DNA from: CAYQQR01 sp964420035
GTDB taxonomy: Bacteria; Bacteroidota; Bacteroidia; Bacteroidales; SM23-62
DNA length: 15,144 nt
Assembly (NCBI GenBank): GCA_964420035.1
Contig: CAYQQR010000061.1
Location: 1 to 15,144, forward strand
Reading direction: 5' to 3'
The notes under the pieces were generated by a model that saw only the letters and a list, made by a program, of their open reading frames with translations, made no database searches and was not told the origin of the DNA. The translations under genes were made by a program, and so were the position numbers. Shown piece by piece: positions 7,586-15,106 of the stretch; positions within the stretch are counted from its first letter, which is position 1; the number at the start of each line of letters is the position of its first letter.

Positions 7586-9529
7586 TCATTCATACCAACT
7601 GATTAAGGTACTCTTAATATTTATTCGGTTTCCAGGTAGCCCTTCTTCCATCATATAAATGAATCCCAGCAACGCACCCCAGTGGTAGAAGGGGTCGCTG
7701 TTCCTGACATCCTTGCCCACGCCGGTTTCGGCATTGAAGTTTTCACAGATATGTCCTTTCTCTTTCCAGTTTTTCATCATCAGCTCCATGGATTTTACTG
7801 CAAGATCATTACGGGCTTCCGGAAGGTCATAATTCAGCATACCCAGATAGACCAGGAAATTCATGGGTGCCCAGATCCTGCCCCGCCAGTATGAATTGTC
7901 GGGATATGCCGGATCGTTCCGTGCAATGGACGGGAGGATGTATTCTCCCCAGAAGATATCCGGATCGTAGAAATTCTTCTCTATCATGATCCCGGCCTGT
8001 TCCTGGGTGGGAGCTTCCGCCAGCAGGGGATAGAGGTTGGTGGGTGAAATACGGTTGCTGAAATTCCCGTTATCTGTCCTTTTGTTGAGGTATATTCCGT
8101 ATTCCCCGTTCCAAAGTTCCTGCAGGTTTTTCCTGTAGTAATCCGCGCGGTGTTCCAGTTCTTTTTGGATGGCCCGTTTACCCAATATAGCCGCGATCCC
8201 GACCAGGGCCTCACAATCCATAACATACAGGCTCATCAATCCCACATCGGCCAGTTCCATGAGATGGGTGTTCTCGTCAAAAGGAACATCATCATACATG
8301 GGCGAGTTATCCAGACCGGATTCATACTTGGCTCCCTGGTGGGTATTCTGTGTTTTCTCCCGGCGATCGCCGAATCTGGGTTCATAGGGATCGGATCCCC
8401 AACACAGGTAACCATCCTCATCCCGGTGATCCGCCCACCAGCGGTTCCATACCACCAGTTCATTAAAGACTTCTTCCAGGAACCATTGTTCGGGATGTAA
8501 ATTATAGATCTCAAGCACCATTCTGGATCCGACCGGGGGCTGCGAACGGTCCCGGCTTTTCAGATCATGGGTGGCTGCAAAATTAGGGACAAATCCGGAT
8601 TCGGTAATCTCATGGGTGATCTCTACGGCATTGGCAAAGGCCAATTCCTTGTCCAGTGGGGCCAGCATATAGGAAACAAAATAATTGTCCCAGCAAAACA
8701 GCACATAACCGTCCCAGCCGGTGTTCCAGATCCTGGATACCGGTGTGATCACCCGGTCCTTGGCCGGATCGTAGATGGTGTTCCAGGCGATCACGGTCTG
8801 GACTGCCTCGGCCACCTCCTTCATGGCCCCGAAGCTTTCGAGGTATTTTTCGTGCTTTTCCCTTGCACCGGCAATGATATCCCGTAAAGGCTCCAGTTTC
8901 TTTTTGCCGCCTGTCGAAATACCCAAGGCTTCAGTTAGGGAAAATGCCAGGGAGGGATTGCGGTCCTCCAGATTGACAGGCACATGATCCGAGGTGAAGA
9001 ATACCCGGATCTCAGCAGTGCCTGTCTTCGCGATATAATAATCGTCCTTAATCTCGATGGTCCCCGGGTAATCCCATAAAAACCTGGGTACGGGTATTAC
9101 AAAACCATTTTCCTGCTTGTCCCGGAGGGGTGTGACCAGGATAAACTGTTCATCATCTTTGACGGCTGATTCTATTTTGAGGCTCAGACTGTTCCAGTGG
9201 ACCTCCAATGCAGTATAACTGCCGTCGAAGGTGTGTGCCAGGGCTTTGACCCTGGTTCTTTCCTTTGTTTTTTCAGTAAAAAAGAGTTTCTCCAGGAAAG
9301 CATTGCTGTCTGCATCATAAAACTGCAGGTCAATGCAAAATCCTTCCGGCAGTTTGACATGAGCGCCTGCATTATAGGTGTTCCAAGTGTTCCATCCTTC
9401 CGTCAGATCCTCCTGCAGGGCTTTATACCGTTCCGTTAGCGGATCGGGATCAACTTCAACCCTTTCCGGAGCCTGCCGGCAGGAAATAACAAAAATCAAA
9501 AACAACACAAAAAAAACTCGGTGGATCAT
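7586..9529 (-). CDS. Lipoprotein glycoside hydrolase, GH63 / mannosylglycerate-hydrolase-like
   Basis: This 647-residue lipoprotein (signal to VISC, Cys17) has an N-terminal beta-sandwich (about 45-200) and an (alpha/alpha)6-barrel type catalytic domain (about 230-635). Barrel signatures of the GH63/MGH1-like group are WDGYVLFCWDNYF with Asp281 (probable general acid), GFVPNF, SGLDNSPMYDD, NSYWRGRIWAPMNF, and ENFNAETG with Glu596 and Glu601, one of which is the probable base. The family hydrolyses alpha-linked glucosyl or mannosyl glycans and compatible solutes such as mannosylglycerate; the exact substrate is not readable here. Active-site residues are assigned by analogy. It should sit on the periplasmic or outer face of the outer membrane. 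It converges with the upstream operon, with 6 bases between the stops. The ATG at 9529 is preceded by its own candidate promoter. Confidence 0.88.
   Translation of the reverse strand: MIHRVFFVLFLIFVISCRQAPERVEVDPDPLTERYKALQEDLTEGWNTWNTYNAGAHVKLPEGFCIDLQFYDADSNAFLEKLFFTEKTKERTRVKALAHTFDGSYTALEVHWNSLSLKIESAVKDDEQFILVTPLRDKQENGFVIPVPRFLWDYPGTIEIKDDYYIAKTGTAEIRVFFTSDHVPVNLEDRNPSLAFSLTEALGISTGGKKKLEPLRDIIAGAREKHEKYLESFGAMKEVAEAVQTVIAWNTIYDPAKDRVITPVSRIWNTGWDGYVLFCWDNYFVSYMLAPLDKELAFANAVEITHEITESGFVPNFAATHDLKSRDRSQPPVGSRMVLEIYNLHPEQWFLEEVFNELVVWNRWWADHRDEDGYLCWGSDPYEPRFGDRREKTQNTHQGAKYESGLDNSPMYDDVPFDENTHLMELADVGLMSLYVMDCEALVGIAAILGKRAIQKELEHRADYYRKNLQELWNGEYGIYLNKRTDNGNFSNRISPTNLYPLLAEAPTQEQAGIMIEKNFYDPDIFWGEYILPSIARNDPAYPDNSYWRGRIWAPMNFLVYLGMLNYDLPEARNDLAVKSMELMMKNWKEKGHICENFNAETGVGKDVRNSDPFYHWGALLGFIYMMEEGLPGNRINIKSTLISWYE
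9472..9483. repeat. 12-bp GC-rich palindrome inside lipobox codons
   Basis: CCTGCCGGCAGG is a perfect palindrome within the codons for the lipobox Cys and the residues after it (CRQA) of the hydrolase gene. A related CCGGCAGGCAGG lies at 11283-11294 inside the signal-peptide codons of the DUF5723 gene. It may be coincidence or a small dispersed repeat. Confidence 0.25.
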
Positions 9530-9549
9530 GATGGCTAATCTTTAACCAG

Positions 9550-9580
9550 TAAAATTAGGGTTTTAGTCGACTAATACAAT
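9550..9580 (-). promoter_or_regulatory. Candidate promoter and palindromic operator for the hydrolase gene
   Basis: Read on the minus strand, ATTG (9580-9577), a 19-base spacer and TAATTTTA (9557-9550) form a Bacteroidota-like promoter with one mismatch in each box. Transcription would start about 15 bases before the ATG at 9529. The spacer contains a perfect 12-bp palindrome, TTAGTCGACTAA (9563-9574), well placed for a dimeric repressor that would block the promoter. The regulator is not in the window. Position and symmetry are seen; function is inferred. Confidence 0.4.
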
Positions 9581-9649
9581 GGGAAGTCGGGTTACAGGGA
9601 TACACAGAACCAAATAAAGTGCATGACAACTTTTCCGCGTGCTTTGCGC

Positions 9650-9728
9650 CTGTTGTTCGCTTCGCTGTATTTCCGCTGCCGCTGTTGTTCCGCTGCGCTG
9701 TGTAAACGGTATCAACGGTATCAACGGT
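9650..9728. repeat. Short imperfect direct repeats
   Basis: Two kinds of repeat lie here. CTGTTGTTC followed by a GCTtCGCTGT-like tail occurs at 9650-9669 and, imperfectly, at 9682-9702. Directly after, the 9-base unit AACGGTATC occurs at 9705-9713 and 9714-9722, followed by a partial AACGGT at 9723-9728. The sequence shows no coding character. It continues into the 8-base repeat tract that starts at 9736, so the whole of 9650-9839 behaves as one repeat island downstream of the DUF5723 gene. Confidence 0.6.
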
Positions 9729-9735
9729 GCCCATG

Positions 9736-9839
9736 CCCTTAATCCCTTCATCCCTTAATCTCTTAATCTCTGTATCTCTTATGCCCTTTCGCTCTTAAGC
9801 TATCTGTCTCAACGTCTCATCGTCTCAATGTCCTCCGTG
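9736..9839. repeat. Degenerate 8-base tandem repeat, about 12-13 units
   Basis: The tract divides cleanly into 8-base units: CCCTTAAT, CCCTTCAT, CCCTTAAT, CTCTTAAT, CTCTGTAT, CTCTTATG, CCCTTTCG, CTCTTAAG, CTATCTGT, CTCAACGT, CTCATCGT, CTCAATGT and a weak last CCTCCGTG. The plus strand is pyrimidine-rich at the start of each unit, so the minus-strand transcript would read as GATTAAGA-like units. It lies just after the stop of the DUF5723 gene at 9848, so it is probably transcribed as its 3' end. It has no spacers and no cas genes, so it is not a CRISPR array. Origin by slippage is likely; any function is unknown. Confidence 0.7.
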
Positions 9840-9847
9840 ACCAAATG

Positions 9848-11335
9848 TTACCAATACGCGGGGCATAATTTCTCGCACCGGGATCGCCCATCGGGCCGGC
9901 CGGCTCTTTCTTTCTCTTCGCAGCCGAAAAGGATATTCAGTCCCACCCGGAAATTCACCGTACGTGCATAATAAGGCCAGATCAGACCCGTATGGGTATC
10001 CCGGACATACTGCAGGGGGATATGATCGGAGACAAAATAGAACTGTACCGCCGGACCGCCCAGTCTGAGCGCCAGTCCCAAATGATCCGCCCGGTTGTTC
10101 ATCCAGCTCCATGAAAGGCTGAGTCCGGCCCATCGGACGGGATCACTGGTTGCTGTCAGGGTAAGAGATGGTAAAAAACGTCCGGATATGAGTTCTGTTC
10201 TGCTCACCGCGGCAAGATCAAGGTAGGCATTGACTTGGTATTGCGCTCCCATGAAGATTTTAGCTGAAAGCGCGGAAAAATATTTTTCCTGAGTATTGCT
10301 GAAAGTAAAAGAATTGCTCAGGGAATCCACCAAAAGTTCCATGAGGTCCGTTTGTTGTTCATCCTGTACCAGGGCTACAAAATCAAATCCCCGGAATTCA
10401 AATTCACCCCTGGATTCGAAATTATTTACTTTTTCCCTCCAACGGATAAATCCAAGATCGATAAGACTTGCCGCAAAATTCCAGTTATCATCGTATTCAT
10501 AGAATACCCCGAAATCCATGGCAAAACCATGATTTTTTGTCAGGAGAAAATCCCCCACGGGATCATCAAATGAGTTGGAGAAATCCACTGATGACACCAA
10601 TCCGATGCTGTCATATCTTATTTGCATCGGGAATGATGCATTGATGATATAGTGATTTTCGATTTCCAGGTTTATGGGATCCCCGGTGGTAAATAAATTC
10701 AGGTCCGATCCACGGGTGGTAAATCCCGTGGTTCCCATCAGGTATTTGGCTCTTGCACCGATCCTGAAACCTTCGTATAACTCATGGGACGCACCGAGCA
10801 TAAATTGGTGAAAATTTTTGACGTCCACTTCAAGTCCGCTTAATGATATATCCCGGGGTTGATCCCCGGATTCATCCCAGTTCCCGTCTCTCAGATCGAT
10901 GATCCCCTTGGGCAATCCCAGGGTCGATAAGGTACGGTTGGCCACGTTGAAATGGACATAAAATTCACCCGGGCTGAATCCCGCTCCCGCCAGATTGATC
11001 CAGCTTTCCATACGGATGAGATTAATCTTTCCGAGTTTTTTTTCCAGCCTGTCAAAATTCCAGACCACCGAATCGGTATTGAATTTGCTTTCCGGATGGA
11101 ACAGGTCGTTGTGACCAAATCCGTTATTCTGATAGGAAAAAGCCACAGAGGAGATTACGGGCAATTCTATATAGGTTTTACAAACAGGAAGGATGGCAGG
11201 ATTGGTGTATATGGATTGAGGAACATGCCTGTTGAAATAAAGGCTGTTATCCTGGGCACGGAGCGGAGTGCTCGAAAGAATTCCGGCAGGCAGGATGAAC
11301 AGGCAGGGTAATATTTTCTGTATTAAAAATCCCAA
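9848..11335 (-). CDS. DUF5723-like outer-membrane beta-barrel protein
   Basis: This 495-residue protein has a signal peptide (1-27, ending PLRA) and then the opening typical of DUF5723 proteins of Bacteroidota (QSIYTNPAILP). A long run of amphipathic strands follows, with FYVHFNVANRTLSTLGLPKG, LGASHELYEGFRIGARAKYL, GFAMDFGVFYEYDDNWNFAA and LGLALRLGG, as in an outer-membrane barrel related to the PorV/FadL-like shape. The family's function is not established. The start is TTG at 11335: an in-frame TGA lies immediately upstream, and no ATG occurs before the signal peptide ends. It begins 12 bases after the end of the interrupted lipoprotein frame, so the two are co-transcribed. The last 20 residues (from about GCEEKERAGRP) are Arg/Cys rich and unlike a barrel strand, perhaps an added tail. 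Confidence 0.82.
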   Translation of the reverse strand: MGFLIQKILPCLFILPAGILSSTPLRAQDNSLYFNRHVPQSIYTNPAILPVCKTYIELPVISSVAFSYQNNGFGHNDLFHPESKFNTDSVVWNFDRLEKKLGKINLIRMESWINLAGAGFSPGEFYVHFNVANRTLSTLGLPKGIIDLRDGNWDESGDQPRDISLSGLEVDVKNFHQFMLGASHELYEGFRIGARAKYLMGTTGFTTRGSDLNLFTTGDPINLEIENHYIINASFPMQIRYDSIGLVSSVDFSNSFDDPVGDFLLTKNHGFAMDFGVFYEYDDNWNFAASLIDLGFIRWREKVNNFESRGEFEFRGFDFVALVQDEQQTDLMELLVDSLSNSFTFSNTQEKYFSALSAKIFMGAQYQVNAYLDLAAVSRTELISGRFLPSLTLTATSDPVRWAGLSLSWSWMNNRADHLGLALRLGGPAVQFYFVSDHIPLQYVRDTHTGLIWPYYARTVNFRVGLNILFGCEEKERAGRPDGRSRCEKLCPAYW

Positions 11336-11347
11336 TCAGAATACGTA

Positions 11348-11761
11348 TTAAAATTCGGCTTTTACAATAACGATTGCACCCATGCTGATATTCAGGAAAT
11401 AGTCTTCATAGAATTTCACATTCCCGGGAGGGACCGTTTCAAAATTTGCCGTGTTAAGCCTTGCATTGAAAATGAGCTGTTCGGTGTCCCCGATCCCATT
11501 TACCCGCTCCTGATCAAAGCGGATCCTGATCACCTCGTGTTCAACAGGATCGGCCTTTCCGTCACCATCGGCATCCATTGCCGCGGCAACAACATTTCTA
11601 TCCGCGAACAGGGAATCAAGGATATTGATACCGTCTGAAAAATAGATCTGCAGGTGCAGGTCCACGGGAAAACTATTGGTGGTGTTCAGCCTGAATTCTA
11701 TGGCTTCAATCTCTTCCGGTCTTTCCGTAAGGATACTTTCCAGTTCAAAGGGAGTGGTATC
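11348..11761 (-). pseudogene. 3' part of the interrupted lipoprotein gene, after an in-frame TAG
   Basis: This is the continuation, in the same frame, of the lipoprotein gene whose reading ends at TAG 11764-11762. It encodes 137 further residues without another stop, beginning DTTPFELESIL, passing EAIEFRLNTTNSFPVDLHLQ and DADGDGKADP, and ending YFLNISMGAIVIVKAEF. The style (beta strands, acidic loops) matches the upstream part, so both are pieces of one protein of about 537 residues. Separate translation is possible only from a weak internal GTG (11665). It would lack a signal peptide and is therefore unlikely to be useful alone. The stretch has not gathered other stops or frameshifts, which points to a recent mutation, a sequencing error or real readthrough. 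Confidence 0.75.
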
Positions 11762-12961
11762 CTAGATCAGTATAAAATCAGCGTAACCGTACAGTGGAAG
11801 TTTCAGTTCCACAAAAACGCTGAAACGGCTGGAATCTGTAATAAAGTTCCTTGATTGGCCCCAGGGATTCATTTCCCCGCCAAAGGAATAAACAAAACGT
11901 TCGGGATTCCTCTCCAGCACCGCCTGTAAGTTTGTTTCATTGGGATTGACAGAAAAACTGTCTTTTTTACTGCTTCCTATTTCCTGAAAGTCAGGATATG
12001 CAGGGATCAGGGGGTGAAATCTGTCCGGGATATCTTCCCCTTCGACATCCATTGTTTCACCCCCGGGAAGTTCTGCATAAAAAACATCGGGATACAGCCC
12101 CAGGGGCAGACCGAATGAATTCCTTGTATAAAATGTCAACTCCGGGTTTTTAAAATAAAAAGTGCCCCGGTCGAAGATGTCAAAAAGCTCCACCTCGAAA
12201 GATTCCTGGTTGGTAAAGGTCATGATCCGGCCCAGGTATCCGAAAACAGAATGATAAGCCATGGAGGAAAGGTTGATATCGATGTTCAGGATCTCCCCGC
12301 CTGCAGGGATCACGGAGGTGGAAGGGGCCAGGATGACTTCCGTAATGATCATGATCACATTGGAACCCTGGTCATTATCTTCAGGAAGGAGAACAGAGGA
12401 AGACAGGTCGGTGCTGTTGCCTGTCGAAGGCAATATCAAATGATCCCTGAAGGGGCTTCCGCTATGAATCAGGTTGCTTGTGCCGAATTCAATATTACCG
12501 GTAAGACCGGAACTGCTTTGTGCATCGATGTTCAATGTTCCGCTCTTCAGAACGATACGGTCCAACCGGGTCCGGGGATCAGGCATGGGCAGGTCCAACC
12601 ACAGGGTATCGGTAAAGGAGTAACCACCGGGATAAAGAGCCAGATCCAGGGGAAGTCCGGTATTGTTGGTCCGACTGAAGGAACTGCTGACATCCCGGAG
12701 CTGAAAAAATTCACTTGCCTGAGCAGAAAAAACCTCCTTTCCATAAACCAGTGTAATGAAACCTTCCTCATCGGTTTGAAAAACCTCGTTGGAGTCGGGC
12801 ACGACATCCAGCAAACTGAGTTCCGCGAAACCTATTGGTAAAGCATAGGCACCATCGATATCCAGTCCTTTTCCGATGTTGCTGCTGTCAAATTCCTCCT
12901 TTATGCAGGATCCGGCAAGAAAAAGAAATAAGCCAAGCAATATGGCAGAAATCGGTCTCAT
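11762..12961 (-). CDS. Uncharacterised lipoprotein, shortened by an in-frame amber stop
   Basis: The open part encodes 399 residues from ATG 12961. The signal sequence ends LAGSC, a clear lipobox with Cys19, so the product is lipid-anchored. After it come repeated beta strands and Asp-rich loops typical of secreted Bacteroidota surface proteins (for example YALPIGFAELSLLDVVPDSN and TLWLDLPMPDP). I do not recognise a named domain. The gene leads a two-gene unit with the DUF5723-like protein, and such a lipoprotein beside an outer-membrane protein suggests a complex. The frame stops at TAG (11764-11762) just after LPLYGYADFILI, then continues open to 11348. The product is therefore about 138 residues short of the intact form. 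It is divergent from the gene at 13086. Confidence 0.8.
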   Translation of the reverse strand: MRPISAILLGLFLFLAGSCIKEEFDSSNIGKGLDIDGAYALPIGFAELSLLDVVPDSNEVFQTDEEGFITLVYGKEVFSAQASEFFQLRDVSSSFSRTNNTGLPLDLALYPGGYSFTDTLWLDLPMPDPRTRLDRIVLKSGTLNIDAQSSSGLTGNIEFGTSNLIHSGSPFRDHLILPSTGNSTDLSSSVLLPEDNDQGSNVIMIITEVILAPSTSVIPAGGEILNIDINLSSMAYHSVFGYLGRIMTFTNQESFEVELFDIFDRGTFYFKNPELTFYTRNSFGLPLGLYPDVFYAELPGGETMDVEGEDIPDRFHPLIPAYPDFQEIGSSKKDSFSVNPNETNLQAVLERNPERFVYSFGGEMNPWGQSRNFITDSSRFSVFVELKLPLYGYADFILI

Positions 12962-13018
12962 AATTTGTGCATGTTAATACAAAACGTTTATGCAGGGCAA
13001 TAGTTTATAAAGGATTTG

Positions 13019-13037
13019 ATGAAAAATGATTTTTCAT
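13019..13037. promoter_or_regulatory. Palindrome in the divergent intergenic region
   Basis: ATGAAAAA (13019-13026) and TTTTTCAT (13030-13037) form a perfect 8-bp inverted repeat around TGA. It lies in the 124 bases between the divergent genes starting at 12961 and 13086, just upstream of, and touching, the candidate -33 box for the rightward gene. It could bind a regulator acting on either side. No T-run after the stem suits a terminator, and no gene is expected to end here. Confidence 0.35.
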
Positions 13038-13067
13038 TGTTGAAAATTCCAGGGGCCATTATCTTTA
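13036..13067 (+). promoter_or_regulatory. Candidate promoter for the MORN-tailed membrane protein
   Basis: ATTG at 13036-13039, a 20-base spacer and TATCTTTA at 13060-13067 match the Bacteroidota TTTG/TAnnTTTG pattern with one mismatch each. Transcription would start near 13074, about 12 bases before the ATG at 13086. This also argues against using the TTG at 13068 as the start. Confidence 0.3.
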
Positions 13068-13085
13068 TTGAAATTTTATTCACCC

Positions 13086-15086
13086 ATGAAAAAATTCCTC
13101 AGAACGCTATTTGTTTTGGCTATCATGGCCCTGGCGGGGTACCTGGTTTTTACTTTTCTGATTACCCGGAACCGTTACCAGGCTTATCATCTCATTCCGG
13201 AAAATGCCATATTCGTTCTGGAAACGGATGAACCCCTTGAAAATTGGGAAGTGATCAGGCAAAGTGCCGTATGGAACCATATGAGCCGGAAAGAATCCAT
13301 CCGGAAACTCACTGAAGACATCAATGCTGTTGACAGTGTTATAGAAAACAACAAGCTGCTTTTCAAAGTGCTGGGTTCCCGGAGCGTTTGGTTATCGGTG
13401 CATCCTGGGGAACAAAACAGGCTGGGCGCCTTGATCATCATGGACCTGCAAAGGTTGAAGGAACTGGAAGGCCTGAAGAAATATGCCAATTCTTTTCTGG
13501 GAGAAAGTTTCACGGTTACAGAACGTGATTATCAGGGTCATGAGATCCTGGAGGTTTTTTCAGATAAAAGCCGGAAGATGTTCTATCTCTCGGTCTATGA
13601 AAACCTGTTGTTGCTAAGTTTTGATCAGCAATTGCTGGAAGCTTCATTGAGCCAGGCGGCAAAGAATGTGCTGAGCAAGGAGGAGGATTTTCTGACCATC
13701 AGGAACCGGGTCGCGGGCAAGGATATGTTCCGCTTTACTTTGCACCATGAATTTCTCGAACAGTTTCTCAGCCATTATCTTGAAGAAGGCAACACGATCA
13801 TGGGCATCCTGAACGAAAGTCTTAATTACACGGCCTTTTCATTCCGATTTTCTGAAGAAGGCGCTACGCGCTTTGAAGGCTACAGCAATTTGAATAATTC
13901 TGTTCCTTCCTACCTGGGAGCCTTGATGGGAAGCGGAAAAGGGAGCCATGAAGCCCCTTCGGTAGTTCCCGACCGCACTGCCATATATGTCAGTCTGGGT
14001 ATCGACGACTTTCCCGTTTTCCACCGGCAGATGAACGCGGTTATTCTCCGGGATGAAAACATGAAACAGGATTACCTCGAAAATAAGGAGAAGCTGGAGA
14101 AAAAATTGAATCTGAGTTTGGAAGAAGACTTCATTTCCTGGATTGACGATGAGGTTGCCCTGGTTCTAACCTTGCCGGATGGTTTGGGAGCTTCGAATGA
14201 ATTTTTGGCCATCGTTAAATCCAAGGACAGGCAACTGGCCGAAGAAAAGCTTGCATACATCAACGAACAGGTTCGCAAGAATATGCCGGTCCGGTTCAAC
14301 AGTCTGAATTATAAGGGATACACCATCAATTATCTTTCCATGACCGGCATTCTGAAGATTTTCCTGGGGAAACTCTTTACCCGGCTCGACAAGCCCTATT
14401 ATACACAGATCAATGAATTTGTCATCTTCAGCAACCATCCCACCACTCTGAAGTATGTGATCAATGATTACCTCGCGGGCCGGACCCTGGAAAATGATAT
14501 GGATTATTATAGTTTTAAAAGAAATTTCAACGACCGTTCCAACCTGTTGCTTTATATCAATACGCCTTTACTGTATAAGAACCTGGAAGGGATCACCGAT
14601 CCCGAAATCTGGCAGATGCTTTACAAAAATAAAGAATACATCACCTGTTTTACCCGGTTGGGTTTTCAGCTGGAGCAAGACGGTGATTTGTTTAAAAGCA
14701 CCCTGATGAATACCTTTAATCCCAGTCCTGTCGAGCCCGTATTTCGGGTCGAGTCCGTAACAGAGGAAATCCCCGATGCCCTTATAAGCACGGTGCGAAT
14801 AGATACCTCCGGGAACATCGTAAGCATAGGGCCGGAGGAGATCTTCCCGGACGATCTTTCCGCCCGGGAGCACAGGGAATATTACCCGGACGGCAGTCTG
14901 CATTTCGAAGTGGACCTTAAGGACGGGCTGCCTCACGGGAGATATAAGGAATATAACCGGGAAGGTACCCTGATCCTGAGAGGAAGGTACAGGGAAGGAA
15001 AGAAGGATAGGACATGGCGGGTATTCGACCATGATGGGAAATTGATTGAGAAAGTGGAATTTGAAGGGGGAAACTTATTAAACTAA
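13086..15086 (+). CDS. Membrane-anchored DUF3352-like protein with C-terminal MORN_2-type repeats
   Basis: I chose the ATG at 13086 (666 residues) over the TTG at 13068, because the hydrophobic segment then starts at the N-terminus (KKFLRTLFVLAIMALAGYLVFTFL, about 2-25). With Lys/Arg before it and RNRYQ after it, this looks like an uncleaved signal anchor, placing the bulk in the periplasm. The next part, LIPENAIFVLETDEP and later residues, resembles DUF3352-type proteins, whose function is unknown. A long alpha/beta region follows to about 590. Residues about 594-666 form three repeats of the MORN_2 (YwqK-like) type: EYYPDGSLHFEV, KEYNREGTLILRGRY and RVFDHDGKLIEKV, each with a DG/EG turn. 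The anchor-DUF3352-MORN arrangement is unusual. It is transcribed alone, divergent from the interrupted lipoprotein gene. Confidence 0.85.
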   Translation: MKKFLRTLFVLAIMALAGYLVFTFLITRNRYQAYHLIPENAIFVLETDEPLENWEVIRQSAVWNHMSRKESIRKLTEDINAVDSVIENNKLLFKVLGSRSVWLSVHPGEQNRLGALIIMDLQRLKELEGLKKYANSFLGESFTVTERDYQGHEILEVFSDKSRKMFYLSVYENLLLLSFDQQLLEASLSQAAKNVLSKEEDFLTIRNRVAGKDMFRFTLHHEFLEQFLSHYLEEGNTIMGILNESLNYTAFSFRFSEEGATRFEGYSNLNNSVPSYLGALMGSGKGSHEAPSVVPDRTAIYVSLGIDDFPVFHRQMNAVILRDENMKQDYLENKEKLEKKLNLSLEEDFISWIDDEVALVLTLPDGLGASNEFLAIVKSKDRQLAEEKLAYINEQVRKNMPVRFNSLNYKGYTINYLSMTGILKIFLGKLFTRLDKPYYTQINEFVIFSNHPTTLKYVINDYLAGRTLENDMDYYSFKRNFNDRSNLLLYINTPLLYKNLEGITDPEIWQMLYKNKEYITCFTRLGFQLEQDGDLFKSTLMNTFNPSPVEPVFRVESVTEEIPDALISTVRIDTSGNIVSIGPEEIFPDDLSAREHREYYPDGSLHFEVDLKDGLPHGRYKEYNREGTLILRGRYREGKKDRTWRVFDHDGKLIEKVEFEGGNLLN

Positions 15087-15106
15087 TTCAGGATTCAGGA
15101 TTCAGC
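15086..15106. repeat. Three tandem 7-base repeats
   Basis: ATTCAGG, ATTCAGG and ATTCAGC follow one another, starting on the last base of the stop codon of the MORN-tailed gene. The following CCTGCCTGACGG is GC-rich. No complete hairpin terminator is visible before the window ends. Confidence 0.5.

Noticed and set aside
8150..8500. Open frame on the plus strand inside the hydrolase gene
   Set aside because: It lies wholly opposite a well-supported gene with recognisable catalytic motifs. Its translation has no domain features. Similar antisense frames at 1671-2132, 2628-3131 and 4067-4651 were dropped for the same reason.
9563..9751. Small minus-strand open frame of 62 codons
   Set aside because: It runs through the repeat island and the candidate promoter, with repetitive composition and no protein-like pattern.
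9650..9839. CRISPR array
   Set aside because: The units are only 8-9 bases, directly tandem and without spacers, and no cas gene is nearby.
11762..11764. TAG reassigned to an amino acid in this genome
   Set aside because: TAG at 5231-5233 acts as a genuine stop right before a new gene with its own signal peptide, so general reassignment is unlikely. Local readthrough is not excluded.
13068..13085. TTG at 13068 as start of the MORN-tailed protein
   Set aside because: It adds six residues before a standard Met-Lys-Lys signal anchor and falls too close to the predicted promoter.
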